A stretch of DNA of 64,000 nt from contig NZ_CP042241.1 in NCBI RefSeq assembly GCF_007833275.1, positions 496,001 to 560,000 on the forward strand, given 5' to 3'. How positions within the stretch are numbered: position 1 is the first letter of the stretch; every line of letters begins with the position of its first letter. This document shows positions 28,958-37,629 of the stretch, one piece after another. Made by a program: the position numbers and the translations under genes. The notes under the pieces are model-generated. The model worked only from the letters and a program-made list of their open reading frames with translations, was not told the DNA's origin and made no database searches. This stretch comes from Salarchaeum sp. JOR-1. GTDB lineage: Archaea; Halobacteriota; Halobacteria; Halobacteriales; Halobacteriaceae.

Positions 28958-30061
28958 ATGGACGACCGAGTGCGGGAGCACGCGGAGACGCTGGTGGACT
29001 GGAGCGCGCGAATCAGCGAGGGCGACGACGTGGTGCTCTCGGTGGCGGAGGACGCGCACGAACTGGGCGTCGCGGTCGCGGAAGCGCTCGGGGAGCGCGG
29101 CGCGAACGTGCACACGACGTACGGGTCGGCGGAGGTGTCGCGGGCGTACCTCCGCGGTCACGACGGCGACTTCGACGAGAACCCGGAGTTCGAGCGCGCG
29201 CTCTACGAGCACGCGGACGCCGTGCTCCGACTGGGCGGCGGCCGGAACACCGCCGCGAGCGCGGACGTTCCGGCGGAGACCCGGCAGGCGTACAGCAAGG
29301 CCCGCGAGGGGATTCGGGAGGCCCGCATGGACACCGACTGGGTGAGCACGGTGCACCCGACGCGGTCGCTCGCCCAGCAGGCCGGGATGAGCTACGAGGC
29401 CTACCGGGACTTCGTGTACGCGGCTGTGAACCGGGACTGGCAGGAACTCGCGGACGAACAGGCGAAACTCAAGGAGGTTCTGGACGGCGGCGAGGAGGTT
29501 CGCATCGTCTCCGAGGAGACGGATCTGACGATGCGCATCGACGACCGGGTCGCCGTGAACTCGTGTGCGAGCGTCGCGTACGATTCGCACAACCTCCCGT
29601 CGGGCGAGGTGTTCACCGCGCCGTACGCGACCGAGGGCGAGGTGCTGTTCGACGTGCCGATGACCATCAACGGCAAGCGCGTGCGGGACGTGCACCTGAC
29701 GTTCGAGGACGGCGAGGTCGTCGAGTACGCCGCGGCGCAGAACGAGGACGTCATCCGGGAGGTCGTGGAGACGGACGCGGGCGCACGTCGGCTCGGCGAA
29801 CTCGGCGTCGGGATGAACCGCGGCATCGACCGCGTAACCGATAGCATCCTGTTCGACGAGAAGATGGGCGGGACGGTTCACCTCGCGCTCGGCCGGGCGT
29901 ACACGTCGAACTTCCCGGACGGCCGGGAGGGCGAAGCGAACGACTCCGCGGTGCACGTCGACCTCATCACGGACCTCCGGACGGGCGGCCGCCTCGAAGT
30001 GGACGGCGAGACCGTGCAGAAGGACGGCGTGTTCCGGTGGGAGGACGGCTTCGACGGCTGA
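28958..30061 (+). CDS. M29 family aminopeptidase
   Basis: This 367-aa protein matches the thermophilic aminopeptidase family M29. Metal-binding segments are present in order: SGEVFTAPYATEGEV (Glu), FDEKMGGTVHLALGRAY (Glu and His) and SAVHVDLITDL (His and Asp). The N-terminal domain (LVDWSARISEGDDVVLSV) is the usual nucleotide-fold-like half. It probably removes N-terminal residues from peptides in the cytoplasm. A GTG 12 bp upstream is possible but less likely than the ATG at 28958. Its last 27 bp are partly duplicated about 133 bp downstream. Confidence 0.9.
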   Translation: MDDRVREHAETLVDWSARISEGDDVVLSVAEDAHELGVAVAEALGERGANVHTTYGSAEVSRAYLRGHDGDFDENPEFERALYEHADAVLRLGGGRNTAASADVPAETRQAYSKAREGIREARMDTDWVSTVHPTRSLAQQAGMSYEAYRDFVYAAVNRDWQELADEQAKLKEVLDGGEEVRIVSEETDLTMRIDDRVAVNSCASVAYDSHNLPSGEVFTAPYATEGEVLFDVPMTINGKRVRDVHLTFEDGEVVEYAAAQNEDVIREVVETDAGARRLGELGVGMNRGIDRVTDSILFDEKMGGTVHLALGRAYTSNFPDGREGEANDSAVHVDLITDLRTGGRLEVDGETVQKDGVFRWEDGFDG

Positions 30062-30235
30062 GGAGGCGAACGCCGCGCGCCGGTTTTCCGCCCAGGTTTT
30101 TCTGACGAGCGGCTCGTGAGCGCAGCGAGCGACCCGGGTCGGAACGAGGTGGGGGCGTCGCGTGTTCCGGTGGGCGGACGGCTTCGCGGGGGAAGTCGCG
30201 ACACGGCGCGACCGAGAGGCGAACGCGAAAGAGGC
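30062..30235. repeat. Partial copy of the aminopeptidase 3' end, with palindrome
   Basis: GCGTGTTCCGGTGGGAGGACGGCTTCG at the end of the aminopeptidase gene (30027-30053) reappears at 30160-30186 with one mismatch, still reading VFRWADGF in frame terms but outside any gene. Between the copies is the palindrome GGCTCGTGAGCGCAGCGAGCGACC (about 30111-30134), which shares its core with palindromes at 16.4, 19.3 and 61.4 kb. A short T-run (TTTTTCT, 30097-30103) may terminate the aminopeptidase transcript. Confidence 0.7.
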
Positions 30236-31177
30236 CTATTCGGCGCTGTAGCAGTCGATGTCGGCTGTTTCGCACGAGCCGTCGGGGCGTTCGAGTTGGA
30301 GGGTGGCGTGGTCGATGCCGAACTCGTGGGCGAGGTCGTGCTGGCACGCGTCGAGCACGGCGTCGCGGTCGGCGTCCGCGGTGACGACGACGTGCGCGCT
30401 GAGCGCGTACTCGTCGGAGGAGAGCGCCCAGACGTGGACGTCGTGGGCGTCGGTGACGCCGTCGAGACTGCAGAGGTGGCGGGTGATGGCGTCGATGTCG
30501 ACGTCGCCGGGGGTTCCCTGGAGGAGGAGGTGGACGCTCTCGGCGAGGAGGTCTTTCGCGGAGTAGAGGACGAGCGCGGCGATGAGCACCGCGAAGAGCG
30601 GGTCGAGGACGTGGTAGTCGGTGTAGTAGAGCGCGACGCCGAGGACGATAGCCGCGACGCTGCCGGCGGCGTCGGCGAGGAGGTGGAGGTACGCGCCCTT
30701 GACGTTGAGGTTCTCGCGGCCGCCGTGGATGGCGTAGGCGGCGGCGAGGTTCGCGGCGAGGCCGAAGACGCCGATGGCGACGACGACGAGGGGTTTCACG
30801 GGCTGCGGGTTCTGGAAGCGTTGCACGGCGTCGTAGAGGATATAGAGGACGACGAGGACGAGGAAGACGCCGTTCGCGAGCGCGCCGAGGAGTTCGGCCC
30901 GCTGATAGCCGTAGGTGCGTTTCTCGTCGGCGGGCCGCGCGGCGACCCACGCGGCGAACAGCGCGAGCGCGATGCTCGCGGAGTCCGTTATCATGTGGAC
31001 GGCGTCCGCGAGGAGCGTGAGGGAGTCCGCGTAGAGCGCGCCGGCGAGTTCGACCGCGAAGAACGCGGTGTTGATGCCGAGCGCGATGGCGAGTCCGCGC
31101 ATGTTCGCGCCCCCGGACGCGTGGTCGGTTCCGTCGTCGTGGTCGTGACCCGAGTGGTCGTGACCGTGGTCGCTCAT
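30236..31177 (-). CDS. Cation diffusion facilitator (CDF) metal exporter
   Basis: This 313-aa CDF family transporter begins with a His/Asp-rich metal-chelating tail (HGHDHSGHDHDDGTDH), followed by six membrane helices. The transport-site motifs are in helix 2 (LLADAVHMITDSASIAL) and helix 5 (YLHLLADAAGSVAAI), the HD...HD pattern typical of zinc transporters. The cytoplasmic C-terminal domain (VTDAHDVHVWALSSDEYALSAHVVV) is complete. It likely exports Zn(II) or Co(II) in exchange for protons. A TATA-like TTAATAAG lies about 25 bp upstream of the start. Confidence 0.92.
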   Translation of the reverse strand: MSDHGHDHSGHDHDDGTDHASGGANMRGLAIALGINTAFFAVELAGALYADSLTLLADAVHMITDSASIALALFAAWVAARPADEKRTYGYQRAELLGALANGVFLVLVVLYILYDAVQRFQNPQPVKPLVVVAIGVFGLAANLAAAYAIHGGRENLNVKGAYLHLLADAAGSVAAIVLGVALYYTDYHVLDPLFAVLIAALVLYSAKDLLAESVHLLLQGTPGDVDIDAITRHLCSLDGVTDAHDVHVWALSSDEYALSAHVVVTADADRDAVLDACQHDLAHEFGIDHATLQLERPDGSCETADIDCYSAE

Positions 31178-31317
31178 CACCGAGACGTCCGAGGCACGTT
31201 CTTATTAACTCCCCTGTCAGAGAACGGCGATTTATTGGTGTAGTTTAACAATATTTTGGCTTTCAGTTGTTAATATCCACGCGGGGTGAGGGGTGGAGGG
31301 GTGCGTCGCTTCGGGGC

Positions 31318-31670
31318 GCGAGCCGGTGGCTCGCGGGAACAATGTGAGCTGCGGGGAGTAAGCCCCCTTCTGTTCGGTCCGGCATTCGGCTGAGCGTCCG
31401 CGCGGGTGCCCGAGCTACCGTCGTCGCGCGGACTTGCACCGGCGGGGGTGGCCGTTCCATCGGTTCTCCCGGGTCTGCCCTCTGTGGGTTCACTTCCCCT
31501 TCTTGCGTCGGGGGTCGCGCACGTCCTCGGTCGCCGGGAGGCGTGTCGTGTCTGTTCCAGTGCCAGCGGTCTCCCGCTCCGGACGTGTGTCCGGCCGCCT
31601 GCTCGGGCGGTGGGGGGACTTTCCTCATGCATGTGCACGGGAGCCGGACTCCCGCTGCCCGACTGATAGT
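31318..31670 (-). ncRNA. rnpB: RNase P RNA
   Basis: The minus strand carries the two universal RNase P RNA blocks in the right order: GAGGAAAGTCC (CR-I, near 31620) close to the 5' end and ACAGAAGGGGGCTTACTCC (CR-V, near 31365) close to the 3' end. Flanking GCGGGAGT and ACTCCCCGC can pair as helix P2. A perfect stem CGCGAGCC/GGCTCGCG (31317-31335) marks the 3' end. A TATA-like CCTTAACC about 25 bp upstream supports a 5' end near 31666. Ends are good to about 20 bases. The RNA catalyses tRNA 5' maturation. Confidence 0.92.
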
Positions 31671-31857
31671 GGGGGCGAGCGTGGGTTAAGGCGTTCGGTA
31701 CCCGGGATGGGTTTTACGGCCGGTCGGCGGTTCGTTCACTCCCCTGACATCACTGTAGAGCGTGTTTTCGGAGGCGACGAGCGACGAGCCCGGTTTGTCA
31801 CGATTGTGGATGTGAAGGGAAGGGTTGAAGTTGGAATCGTACATATATCCCTTCGTA

Positions 31858-32487
31858 ATGTCCGAGGCCCAGTCAGTCCACCTCTCCTTCGAAGACGGCG
31901 CTCGGGCGGTCGAACTCGCACGGGACTCCGTGGAGGCGTTCGTCCGCAACGGGCAGCGAGAACAGCCGGGCAGCATGCGGGACGCGTTCTACAACCGAAC
32001 GGGCGCGTTCGTCCGGCTCGAATCGACACGCGGCCGCGGCCGGCTCCGGGGGTGTGCGGGGGCACACGAGACGGCCCGGGAGCTCGGGAACGGCACGAAG
32101 CAGCTCGGTCACGCCATCGTCGACGCCGCCATCAAGGCCGCGAGCGCCGACTCCTGTGGATCCGAGGTCGAGCCCGCGGAGCTCGGGACGATCAAGGTCT
32201 CGGTCTGCACGGTCTCCAACCTCCTCCTCACGGACAACCCGGACGAAGACCTCGAACTCGGCACGCACGGCGTCGCCGTGGACGGGAACGGCCAGCACGG
32301 CTGGATGTACCCGACAGTACCCGTGGAGAACGACTGGAGCGTCTACGAATACCTCGACCGCACGTGCCGGAAGGCCGGCCTCGAACCCGGAGCGTGGGAG
32401 GACGACGACGTGATGGTGACGCTGTTCGAGGGACAGGTGTTCCAGGAGCGCGAACCGGAAGGAAGCGTCGAGCAGCTCTCGAACTAG
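31858..32487 (+). CDS. AMMECR1 domain protein (TIGR00296 family)
   Basis: This 209-aa protein is a single AMMECR1 domain. It contains GAFVRLESTRGRGRLRGCAGAHETARELG, holding the family's most conserved LRGC segment, then KQLGHAIVDAAIKAASAD and GTHGVAVDGNGQHGWMYPTVPVENDWSV. The archaeal family is universal but functionally uncharacterised; a role in RNA or nucleotide metabolism has been suggested for the fold. An ATG preceded by CATATAT, only about 10-15 bp away, leaves the promoter position uncertain. The stop shares a CTAG with pncB. Confidence 0.88.
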   Translation: MSEAQSVHLSFEDGARAVELARDSVEAFVRNGQREQPGSMRDAFYNRTGAFVRLESTRGRGRLRGCAGAHETARELGNGTKQLGHAIVDAAIKAASADSCGSEVEPAELGTIKVSVCTVSNLLLTDNPDEDLELGTHGVAVDGNGQHGWMYPTVPVENDWSVYEYLDRTCRKAGLEPGAWEDDDVMVTLFEGQVFQEREPEGSVEQLSN

Positions 32488-33629
32488 AAGACTCGTTCGA
32501 CGTCCTCGCGGACGTGTTCTCGCGACTCGTCGAGGTCGAACTCCCTGACCAGTTCGCCGTCCCGAATCAGCGGCCGGAGGAGTGACTCCGCGCCGTCGGG
32601 GCCGCGGCCGGCGAGCGCGACTTCGTGCCCGCCGTCGTCGGTGCGGTAGACGTCTTTCTTCCCGGAGAGCTTCCCGCGTTTCGCGCAGGGCTCGCCGTCG
32701 CGTTCGACGATGTCGAGCGCGAAGTCGACGGGATCGGCGTTCGAGACGTAGCCGCCGACGCCGAACCCCTGGACGTACTCGCGGAGTTCTTCGAGGTCGC
32801 TGGGGCCGAGGCCGCCGCTGACGAATACGCCCACGTCGTCGCGGCCGCGGGCGTCGAGTTCCCAGCGGACTTCGCGGATGATGTGTTCGAAGTTCCCGCG
32901 CCTGCTGCCGGTGGTGTCGAGGCGGATGCTGTCGAGGGCGTCCCCGAGCGCGTCGGCGGCGCGGATGGCTTCGTCCTTCTCGTCGGAGTACGTGTCGACG
33001 AGGGCGACCCGCGGCACCTCGGGCGGGACGGCGTCGTCGAACGCGCGCCACGCCGCTTCCTGATGGCCCGCGCCGAACGCGATGACGAGCGCGTGCGGCA
33101 TCGTCCCGGACGCCTCGCGGCCCAGAACGTCGCCGGCGGCGGCGTGACTGAAGCCGTCGAGGCCCGCGAGGAGGGCGGCGCGCTCTATCATCGCGGCGAT
33201 GCTCGGATGGACGTGGCGCGCGCCGAAACTGAGCACTTGGGACGCGGGGGCGGCGCGGCGGGCGTCGAGCGCGGCGGTTGCGACCCCGGACGCGTGAGAG
33301 AGGAAACCGAGGAGACTCGTCTCGTAGCGCGCGAAGTCGCGATACCGGCCCTCGATGCGCAGGACGGGGCCGCCGTCGAACAGCGTTCCTTCGGGGAGCG
33401 CGTCTACGTCGATTGGACGGCCGGCGAGGAGGTGGGCGGCGTCCTTCACGCCCGCGAACAGCTCGAACTCCCCGGTCGGGAACTGGTCGGCGGTGACTTC
33501 CGCGACGACCCGAGGGTTCTTCCCGGCGTATTCGAGGGTTTCGAGCGTCCGGTCGAAGTACGCGTCCGTCGCACGGCCGTCGGCGATGGCGTCCGTGGGC
33601 ACGATGTCGAAGCCGTGGGACTCACTCAT
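32484..33629 (-). CDS. pncB: Nicotinate phosphoribosyltransferase
   Basis: This 381-aa enzyme converts nicotinate and PRPP to nicotinate mononucleotide in NAD salvage. It has the N-terminal DAYFDRTLETLEYAGKNPRVVAEVT, the active-site block LSFGARHVHPSIAAMIERAALLAGLDGFSHAAAG, the phosphate-binding strand RLDTTGSRRGNFEHI and GVFVSGGLGPSDLEEL. It is the archaeal short type. A nicotinamidase-like gene lies 3 kb away on the other strand, completing the pathway from nicotinamide. Its stop codon is shared (CTAG) with the convergent AMMECR1 gene. Confidence 0.93.
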   Translation of the reverse strand: MSESHGFDIVPTDAIADGRATDAYFDRTLETLEYAGKNPRVVAEVTADQFPTGEFELFAGVKDAAHLLAGRPIDVDALPEGTLFDGGPVLRIEGRYRDFARYETSLLGFLSHASGVATAALDARRAAPASQVLSFGARHVHPSIAAMIERAALLAGLDGFSHAAAGDVLGREASGTMPHALVIAFGAGHQEAAWRAFDDAVPPEVPRVALVDTYSDEKDEAIRAADALGDALDSIRLDTTGSRRGNFEHIIREVRWELDARGRDDVGVFVSGGLGPSDLEELREYVQGFGVGGYVSNADPVDFALDIVERDGEPCAKRGKLSGKKDVYRTDDGGHEVALAGRGPDGAESLLRPLIRDGELVREFDLDESREHVREDVERVF

Positions 33630-33660
33630 ACCCGGTGGTCTCGCGCCGCGTCGAAAAAGA

Positions 33661-35127
33661 CTACGACGTGGGGGTGCCGGCGTGCACGTCGTCCAGTTCG
33701 CCGACCGTCGGCGCGTTCACGATGGTCACCGTATCGCCGGAAGTGGAGACGTAGAAGGCGTCCGCGAACGCGCTCGCGCCGTCCGGAATCGCGTAGACGC
33801 CGTTCCCCCGGGATTGCGCGCCCCAGTACGCGAGGAGGTCGCGGTAGGTCGCGGCGAACTGCCGGGCGTCCCGCGGGGAGTCCCAGACGGACTTCCAGAC
33901 GTACGCGGCGTCGCCGCTATTTTTGTACGCGTAGAGCTTGTCGCCGTCCCAGCCGTCGACGGGCGTCGTCGTGTAGTTGAGGGGGTCGGACGAATCGACG
34001 TTCCCCTGCGCGTTCAGGTTCAGGAACTCGTTCGGGCTGAGGACGTACCGCCGAGGCGCGGTGTCGTCCATCGAGGACTCGTAGGCGGGATACGCGAGCA
34101 TCCCGGTGAGACCGGCGACGCCGAACTCGGCGTAGGGCGCGCCCCGCGACGGCGTGAGCCGCGTCCACTCGCCGTCGGAGCGATCCTGGAGGCCGACGGC
34201 GGTGGGTTCGTCCACGCCGTACGCCCCGGGCTGGGCGACCTGCTCCGCGCTCTTCGGCGGATTCTCGTAGAGGCCGGCGACGGCGTCCCAGCCGCCGTCC
34301 TCCAGAACGGACTCGACGAATCCGGGGCCGTCGCTGTACGGGAAGTACTGCGTGAAGTAGATGCCGTAGTGCAGGCCGCTCCCGCTCGACCCGCCGTCGC
34401 TCCCGCCGCTGCCGCCGGAGGAGGCGGGCTGGCTGACGCACTCCCAGTCGCCGCCGCAGCGCCGTTCGTAGCGCTGCGCGACGAGTTCGGCGTCGCCCTC
34501 GATGAGGCCGAGCGCGGCGCTCCGCGCTTCCAGCGTGGAGCCCGAGAAGCCGAGGTCGAAGTTCCGGTACTGGAGCGCGTGCACGAGTTCGTGCCCGAGC
34601 GTCGTCTCGGAGAGCACGGGCGTCGCGGTGTCGCTGATGACGACGATGCGGTCGGCGCTCGGGCTGTAGTAGCCAGCGACGCTCGACGACGTGGTCTCCG
34701 AGGACTGCTCGCTCCCACTCCGTGTCTCGCCGACGAGGAACAAGGCCTCGTAGCGCACGTCGTCGAACGTCACGCTGCCGGAGCCCGATCCGCCACTGCC
34801 GCCGCCGGTCTGCTCGCGATACGTCTCGCGACTGATGACGGAGACGGGTACGTCCGCCTCGAACTCGATTCTCCGGACGTGTTCGACGCGCGCCATCGCG
34901 CGGTGAACGACCGCGTCCTGCTCGGTCGCGTTCAGGCCGTCCGAGACGGTGACGGGGAGCGATTCGTTGTACCAGTAGCCTTCCTCCCAGCCCAGTCGGT
35001 CGGACGCGGGATCCGCGGGTCCGTCCGTCGCGCCGACGAGCGTGGGGTCGTCCGTCGGCGCGCTCGCACAGCCCGCGAGCGCGAGCAGGCACGCGAGTCC
35101 GAGGACGACGGCGAGCCGAGTGTTCAC
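33661..35127 (-). CDS. Hvo_1808-like surface lipoprotein with HELVH metalloprotease motif
   Basis: This 488-aa exported lipoprotein has a lipobox LALAGC (Cys20). The mature part opens with SDRLGWEEGYWYNESLPV and has a zincin-like HELVH at 179-183 (TTLGHELVHALQ) followed by an acidic EGDAELV, which could give the third zinc ligand. Ser/Gly-rich insertions lie at 108-120 and about 230-250. The C-terminus ends in a block shared with its neighbour (VTIVNAPTVGELDDVH). It matches the haloarchaeal Hvo_1808 surface protein family. It lies 31 bp upstream of pncB on the same strand and is a tandem paralogue of the next gene. Confidence 0.85.
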   Translation of the reverse strand: MNTRLAVVLGLACLLALAGCASAPTDDPTLVGATDGPADPASDRLGWEEGYWYNESLPVTVSDGLNATEQDAVVHRAMARVEHVRRIEFEADVPVSVISRETYREQTGGGSGGSGSGSVTFDDVRYEALFLVGETRSGSEQSSETTSSSVAGYYSPSADRIVVISDTATPVLSETTLGHELVHALQYRNFDLGFSGSTLEARSAALGLIEGDAELVAQRYERRCGGDWECVSQPASSGGSGGSDGGSSGSGLHYGIYFTQYFPYSDGPGFVESVLEDGGWDAVAGLYENPPKSAEQVAQPGAYGVDEPTAVGLQDRSDGEWTRLTPSRGAPYAEFGVAGLTGMLAYPAYESSMDDTAPRRYVLSPNEFLNLNAQGNVDSSDPLNYTTTPVDGWDGDKLYAYKNSGDAAYVWKSVWDSPRDARQFAATYRDLLAYWGAQSRGNGVYAIPDGASAFADAFYVSTSGDTVTIVNAPTVGELDDVHAGTPTS

Positions 35128-35174
35128 ACGACTACTGCGGCCACGAGAAGGAAAAGGCTACCGTCGCCGGCCGG

Positions 35175-36656
35175 TCAGGCGGTCTCGTGAACGTCGTCGA
35201 GTTCGCCGACGGTCGGCGCGTTCACGATAGTCACGGTGTTCCCGGAGACCTGGATGGAGAACGCGTCCGCGTACTTCCCGTCCGGAATCCGGTAGGTGTT
35301 CGCGGAGACCTCGGTCGCGCCGAGGTGGTCGAGGACGGCGCGGTAGCCCTCGACGAACTCCTGAGCGTCCTGCGGGGAGTCCCAGACGGACTTCCAGACG
35401 TAGCCGGTCTCGTTCGTCTCGGCGGAGCCCTCGCGGACGTACGGCACGAGTTTGTCGCCGTCCCAGCCGGCCGTCATCTCGTGCGCGTAGTTGTACGCGT
35501 CGAGTTCGCCGGACGCGGAGAAGAAGTCCCGGTAGGGAACGGCGACGGTTCGCGGGGCGCTCGCCTCGTTGGACGCGACGTAGCTCTGGTACCAGAGCGC
35601 GACGTACATCCCGGCCTCACCGAACTCCGCGTAGTCGACGCTGTTCGGGCCGAGTTCGGGCACCGACCACTCCGCGGTGCTCGTGTCCGCGACGGTCACC
35701 TCGGTGGGCGCGTCCTCGCCGTACGTCGCGGGGTGGATGGTCTGCTCCGTGCTCGCCGGCGGGTTCTCGTAGACGGCGTTCACGGCCTCCCAGCCGCCGC
35801 GCTCGCGGAGCTGCTGGACGAACGGCGGGCCGTCGCTGTACGGCTGGAACGTGATGGCGTACATGCCGACGTGGAGGTCGGCCGCCGACCCACCGCCGCC
35901 GGAGGACTGCGGCAGCAGGCAGTTCCAGTCGTCCGTACAGCGCTGTTCGTAGAGGTAGTCCACGTAGTTCCCGTCGCCCTCGATGATGCCGTCGATTGCG
36001 TTGTGGGATTCGGTCGTGGACTGGTCGTAGCGCGTGATGTTGAACCGCTGGTCTTGGAGCGCGTGGAAGAGCTCCTGAGCGAGCGTCACCTCGTTCATCT
36101 GGGGGTTCTCGCTGTCGGAGACGATGACGATGCGGTCTTCGCTCGGACTGTAGTAGCCGCCGACGCTCCCGGCGGTGTTCGAGCGCTGCGCGGCGATAGC
36201 GCTCTCGTTCTCGCCCGTCATGAACACGGCCTCCCACTTCACGTTCTGGTGGAGGCTCGCGTTCCGCGGCGGCTCACCGCCCGACCGCGTCTGGTTCCGG
36301 AACTCGGCGCGCGTGATGATGGAGACCGGAACCGCCCGCTCGAACTCCAGTTCTCGGATCTGCTCGACGCGCGCCATCGACCGGTTGACGACCGCGGCGA
36401 GTTCGGTGTCGTTCAGGCCGTCCGAGCGGTCGACCTGAACGGGTTCGTCGTACCAGCGGCCGCCCTCCCAGCCGAGGCGGTCGGTCTCGGGGTCGGCGTA
36501 CTCGTCGGTCGTCGTGCCGTCCGTGTTCGTCGGGTGGGTCGTCGTCGCGTCCGTACCGGTCGGCGCTGGCGTCGTCGCCTCGGAAGAGAAGGGGCTCTGA
36601 CAGCCCGCGAGGGCGACCATCGCGACCAGGGCGACGGCGAGTAGTCGGCGGTCCAT
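35175..36656 (-). CDS. Hvo_1808-like surface lipoprotein, paralogue with degenerate QELFH site
   Basis: This 493-aa protein is a tandem paralogue of the downstream gene. It has a lipobox MVALAGC (Cys19), a Thr-rich stalk (about 28-52) likely to be O-glycosylated, and the same mature layout (DRLGWEGGRWYDEPV, then GYYSPSEDRIVIVS and the C-terminal block TIVNAPTVGELDDVH). Where the paralogue has HELVH, this protein reads QELFH at 194-198, so the first zinc ligand is lost and proteolysis is unlikely by the same mechanism. The ATG at 36656 was chosen because the signal peptide starts there. Confidence 0.85.
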   Translation of the reverse strand: MDRRLLAVALVAMVALAGCQSPFSSEATTPAPTGTDATTTHPTNTDGTTTDEYADPETDRLGWEGGRWYDEPVQVDRSDGLNDTELAAVVNRSMARVEQIRELEFERAVPVSIITRAEFRNQTRSGGEPPRNASLHQNVKWEAVFMTGENESAIAAQRSNTAGSVGGYYSPSEDRIVIVSDSENPQMNEVTLAQELFHALQDQRFNITRYDQSTTESHNAIDGIIEGDGNYVDYLYEQRCTDDWNCLLPQSSGGGGSAADLHVGMYAITFQPYSDGPPFVQQLRERGGWEAVNAVYENPPASTEQTIHPATYGEDAPTEVTVADTSTAEWSVPELGPNSVDYAEFGEAGMYVALWYQSYVASNEASAPRTVAVPYRDFFSASGELDAYNYAHEMTAGWDGDKLVPYVREGSAETNETGYVWKSVWDSPQDAQEFVEGYRAVLDHLGATEVSANTYRIPDGKYADAFSIQVSGNTVTIVNAPTVGELDDVHETA

Positions 36657-36740
36657 ACCGACGGAGGGCGCTCGAACAACTAAAACCCCGTACACGTCGG
36701 GCGCGTAACCGTTTTGCCGGCCGCGGCAGACACCCCGCAC

Positions 36741-37307
36741 ATGGAGTTCGACCCCGACCGAACCGCGCTGGTCGTCGTTGACATGCAGAACGGGTTCTGC
36801 CACCCCGAAGGAAGCCTGTACGCGCCCGCGAGCGGGGACGCCGTCGACCCCGTGGCGGCCCTCGTCGAGCGCGCGCGCGATGCCGGCGTCCGCGTCGTCT
36901 ACACGCGGGACGTGCACCCGCCCGGCCAGTTCGACGACACCCACTACTACGACGAGTTCGAGCGCTGGGGCGAACACGTCGTCGAGGACTCCTGGGACGC
37001 CGAACTCGTCGTCGAACTCCCCGACCCCGACCACGTCGTCGAAAAGCACACCTACGACGCGTTCCACGAGACTGAACTCGACGGCTGGCTCAGTGCGAGG
37101 GGGATCGACGACCTCCTCGTCTGCGGGACGCTCGCGAACGTCTGCGTCCTCCACACCGCGTCCTCCGCCGGCCTCCGCGACTACCGGCCCGTCGTCGTCA
37201 CCGACGCGCTCGGCTACATCGAACCCGACCACAAGGAGTACGCCGTAGAGCACGCCGACTGGCTGTTCGGCGAGCTCACCGAGCGCGACGACATCGACTT
37301 CGCCTGA
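36741..37307 (+). CDS. pncA: Nicotinamidase-like cysteine hydrolase (isochorismatase superfamily)
   Basis: This 188-aa protein has the isochorismatase-fold catalytic triad: Asp14 (VVVDMQNGFC), Lys102 (VEKHTYDAF) and Cys135 (LANVCVLHTA). Asp57, His59 and His79 (RDVHPPGQFDD; WGEHVV) sit where nicotinamidases bind zinc, which simple isochorismatases lack. This favours nicotinamidase, which deamidates nicotinamide to nicotinate for pncB nearby. The ATG at 36741 fits the family start. The identification is strengthened but not proved by the context. Confidence 0.72.
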   Translation: MEFDPDRTALVVVDMQNGFCHPEGSLYAPASGDAVDPVAALVERARDAGVRVVYTRDVHPPGQFDDTHYYDEFERWGEHVVEDSWDAELVVELPDPDHVVEKHTYDAFHETELDGWLSARGIDDLLVCGTLANVCVLHTASSAGLRDYRPVVVTDALGYIEPDHKEYAVEHADWLFGELTERDDIDFA

Positions 37308-37629
37308 CCTCCCACCCCCGGCGGACTGGACTCCCTCGACGACCTGCCGGCGGGCGCGGCGGCGATTCGGGAGGCGTTCGAGGCGTATCGAGACCGGAGG
37401 TCGCGGGGAAGGACACGGCGCGGACGTACCTGCGGAAGGCCCCACTCGGGCGGTGCGGGACGCGCGGTATCCGGGCGGCCGGAAGGACGCCGAGGGGGAG
37501 GAGCGCGACCCGGTGGAGTGGGCGGGCGCGGGGAAGCGGCGGGCGGCCCGAGTCGACTGGTACGCCCGCGAGGCCGTGACGGCAGGCCCCGTGTGGGCGT
37601 TCCGGGGGCGCTGGCGCGTGGAGGCGTCG
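37308..37629 (+). pseudogene. Decayed coding region with frameshifts
   Basis: Three plus-strand frames in succession read like parts of one protein. 37320-37400 gives GLDSLDDLPAGAAAIREAF..., then after a shift EVAGKDTARTYLRKAP, then after another shift RDARYPGGRKDAEGEERDP followed by VEWAGAGKRRAARVDWYAREA up to 37629. No single open frame joins them, and the right end runs into the convergent psiE gene. I read this as a disrupted gene of unknown family that has lost its start and end. Base composition is like the neighbours. Confidence 0.45.
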
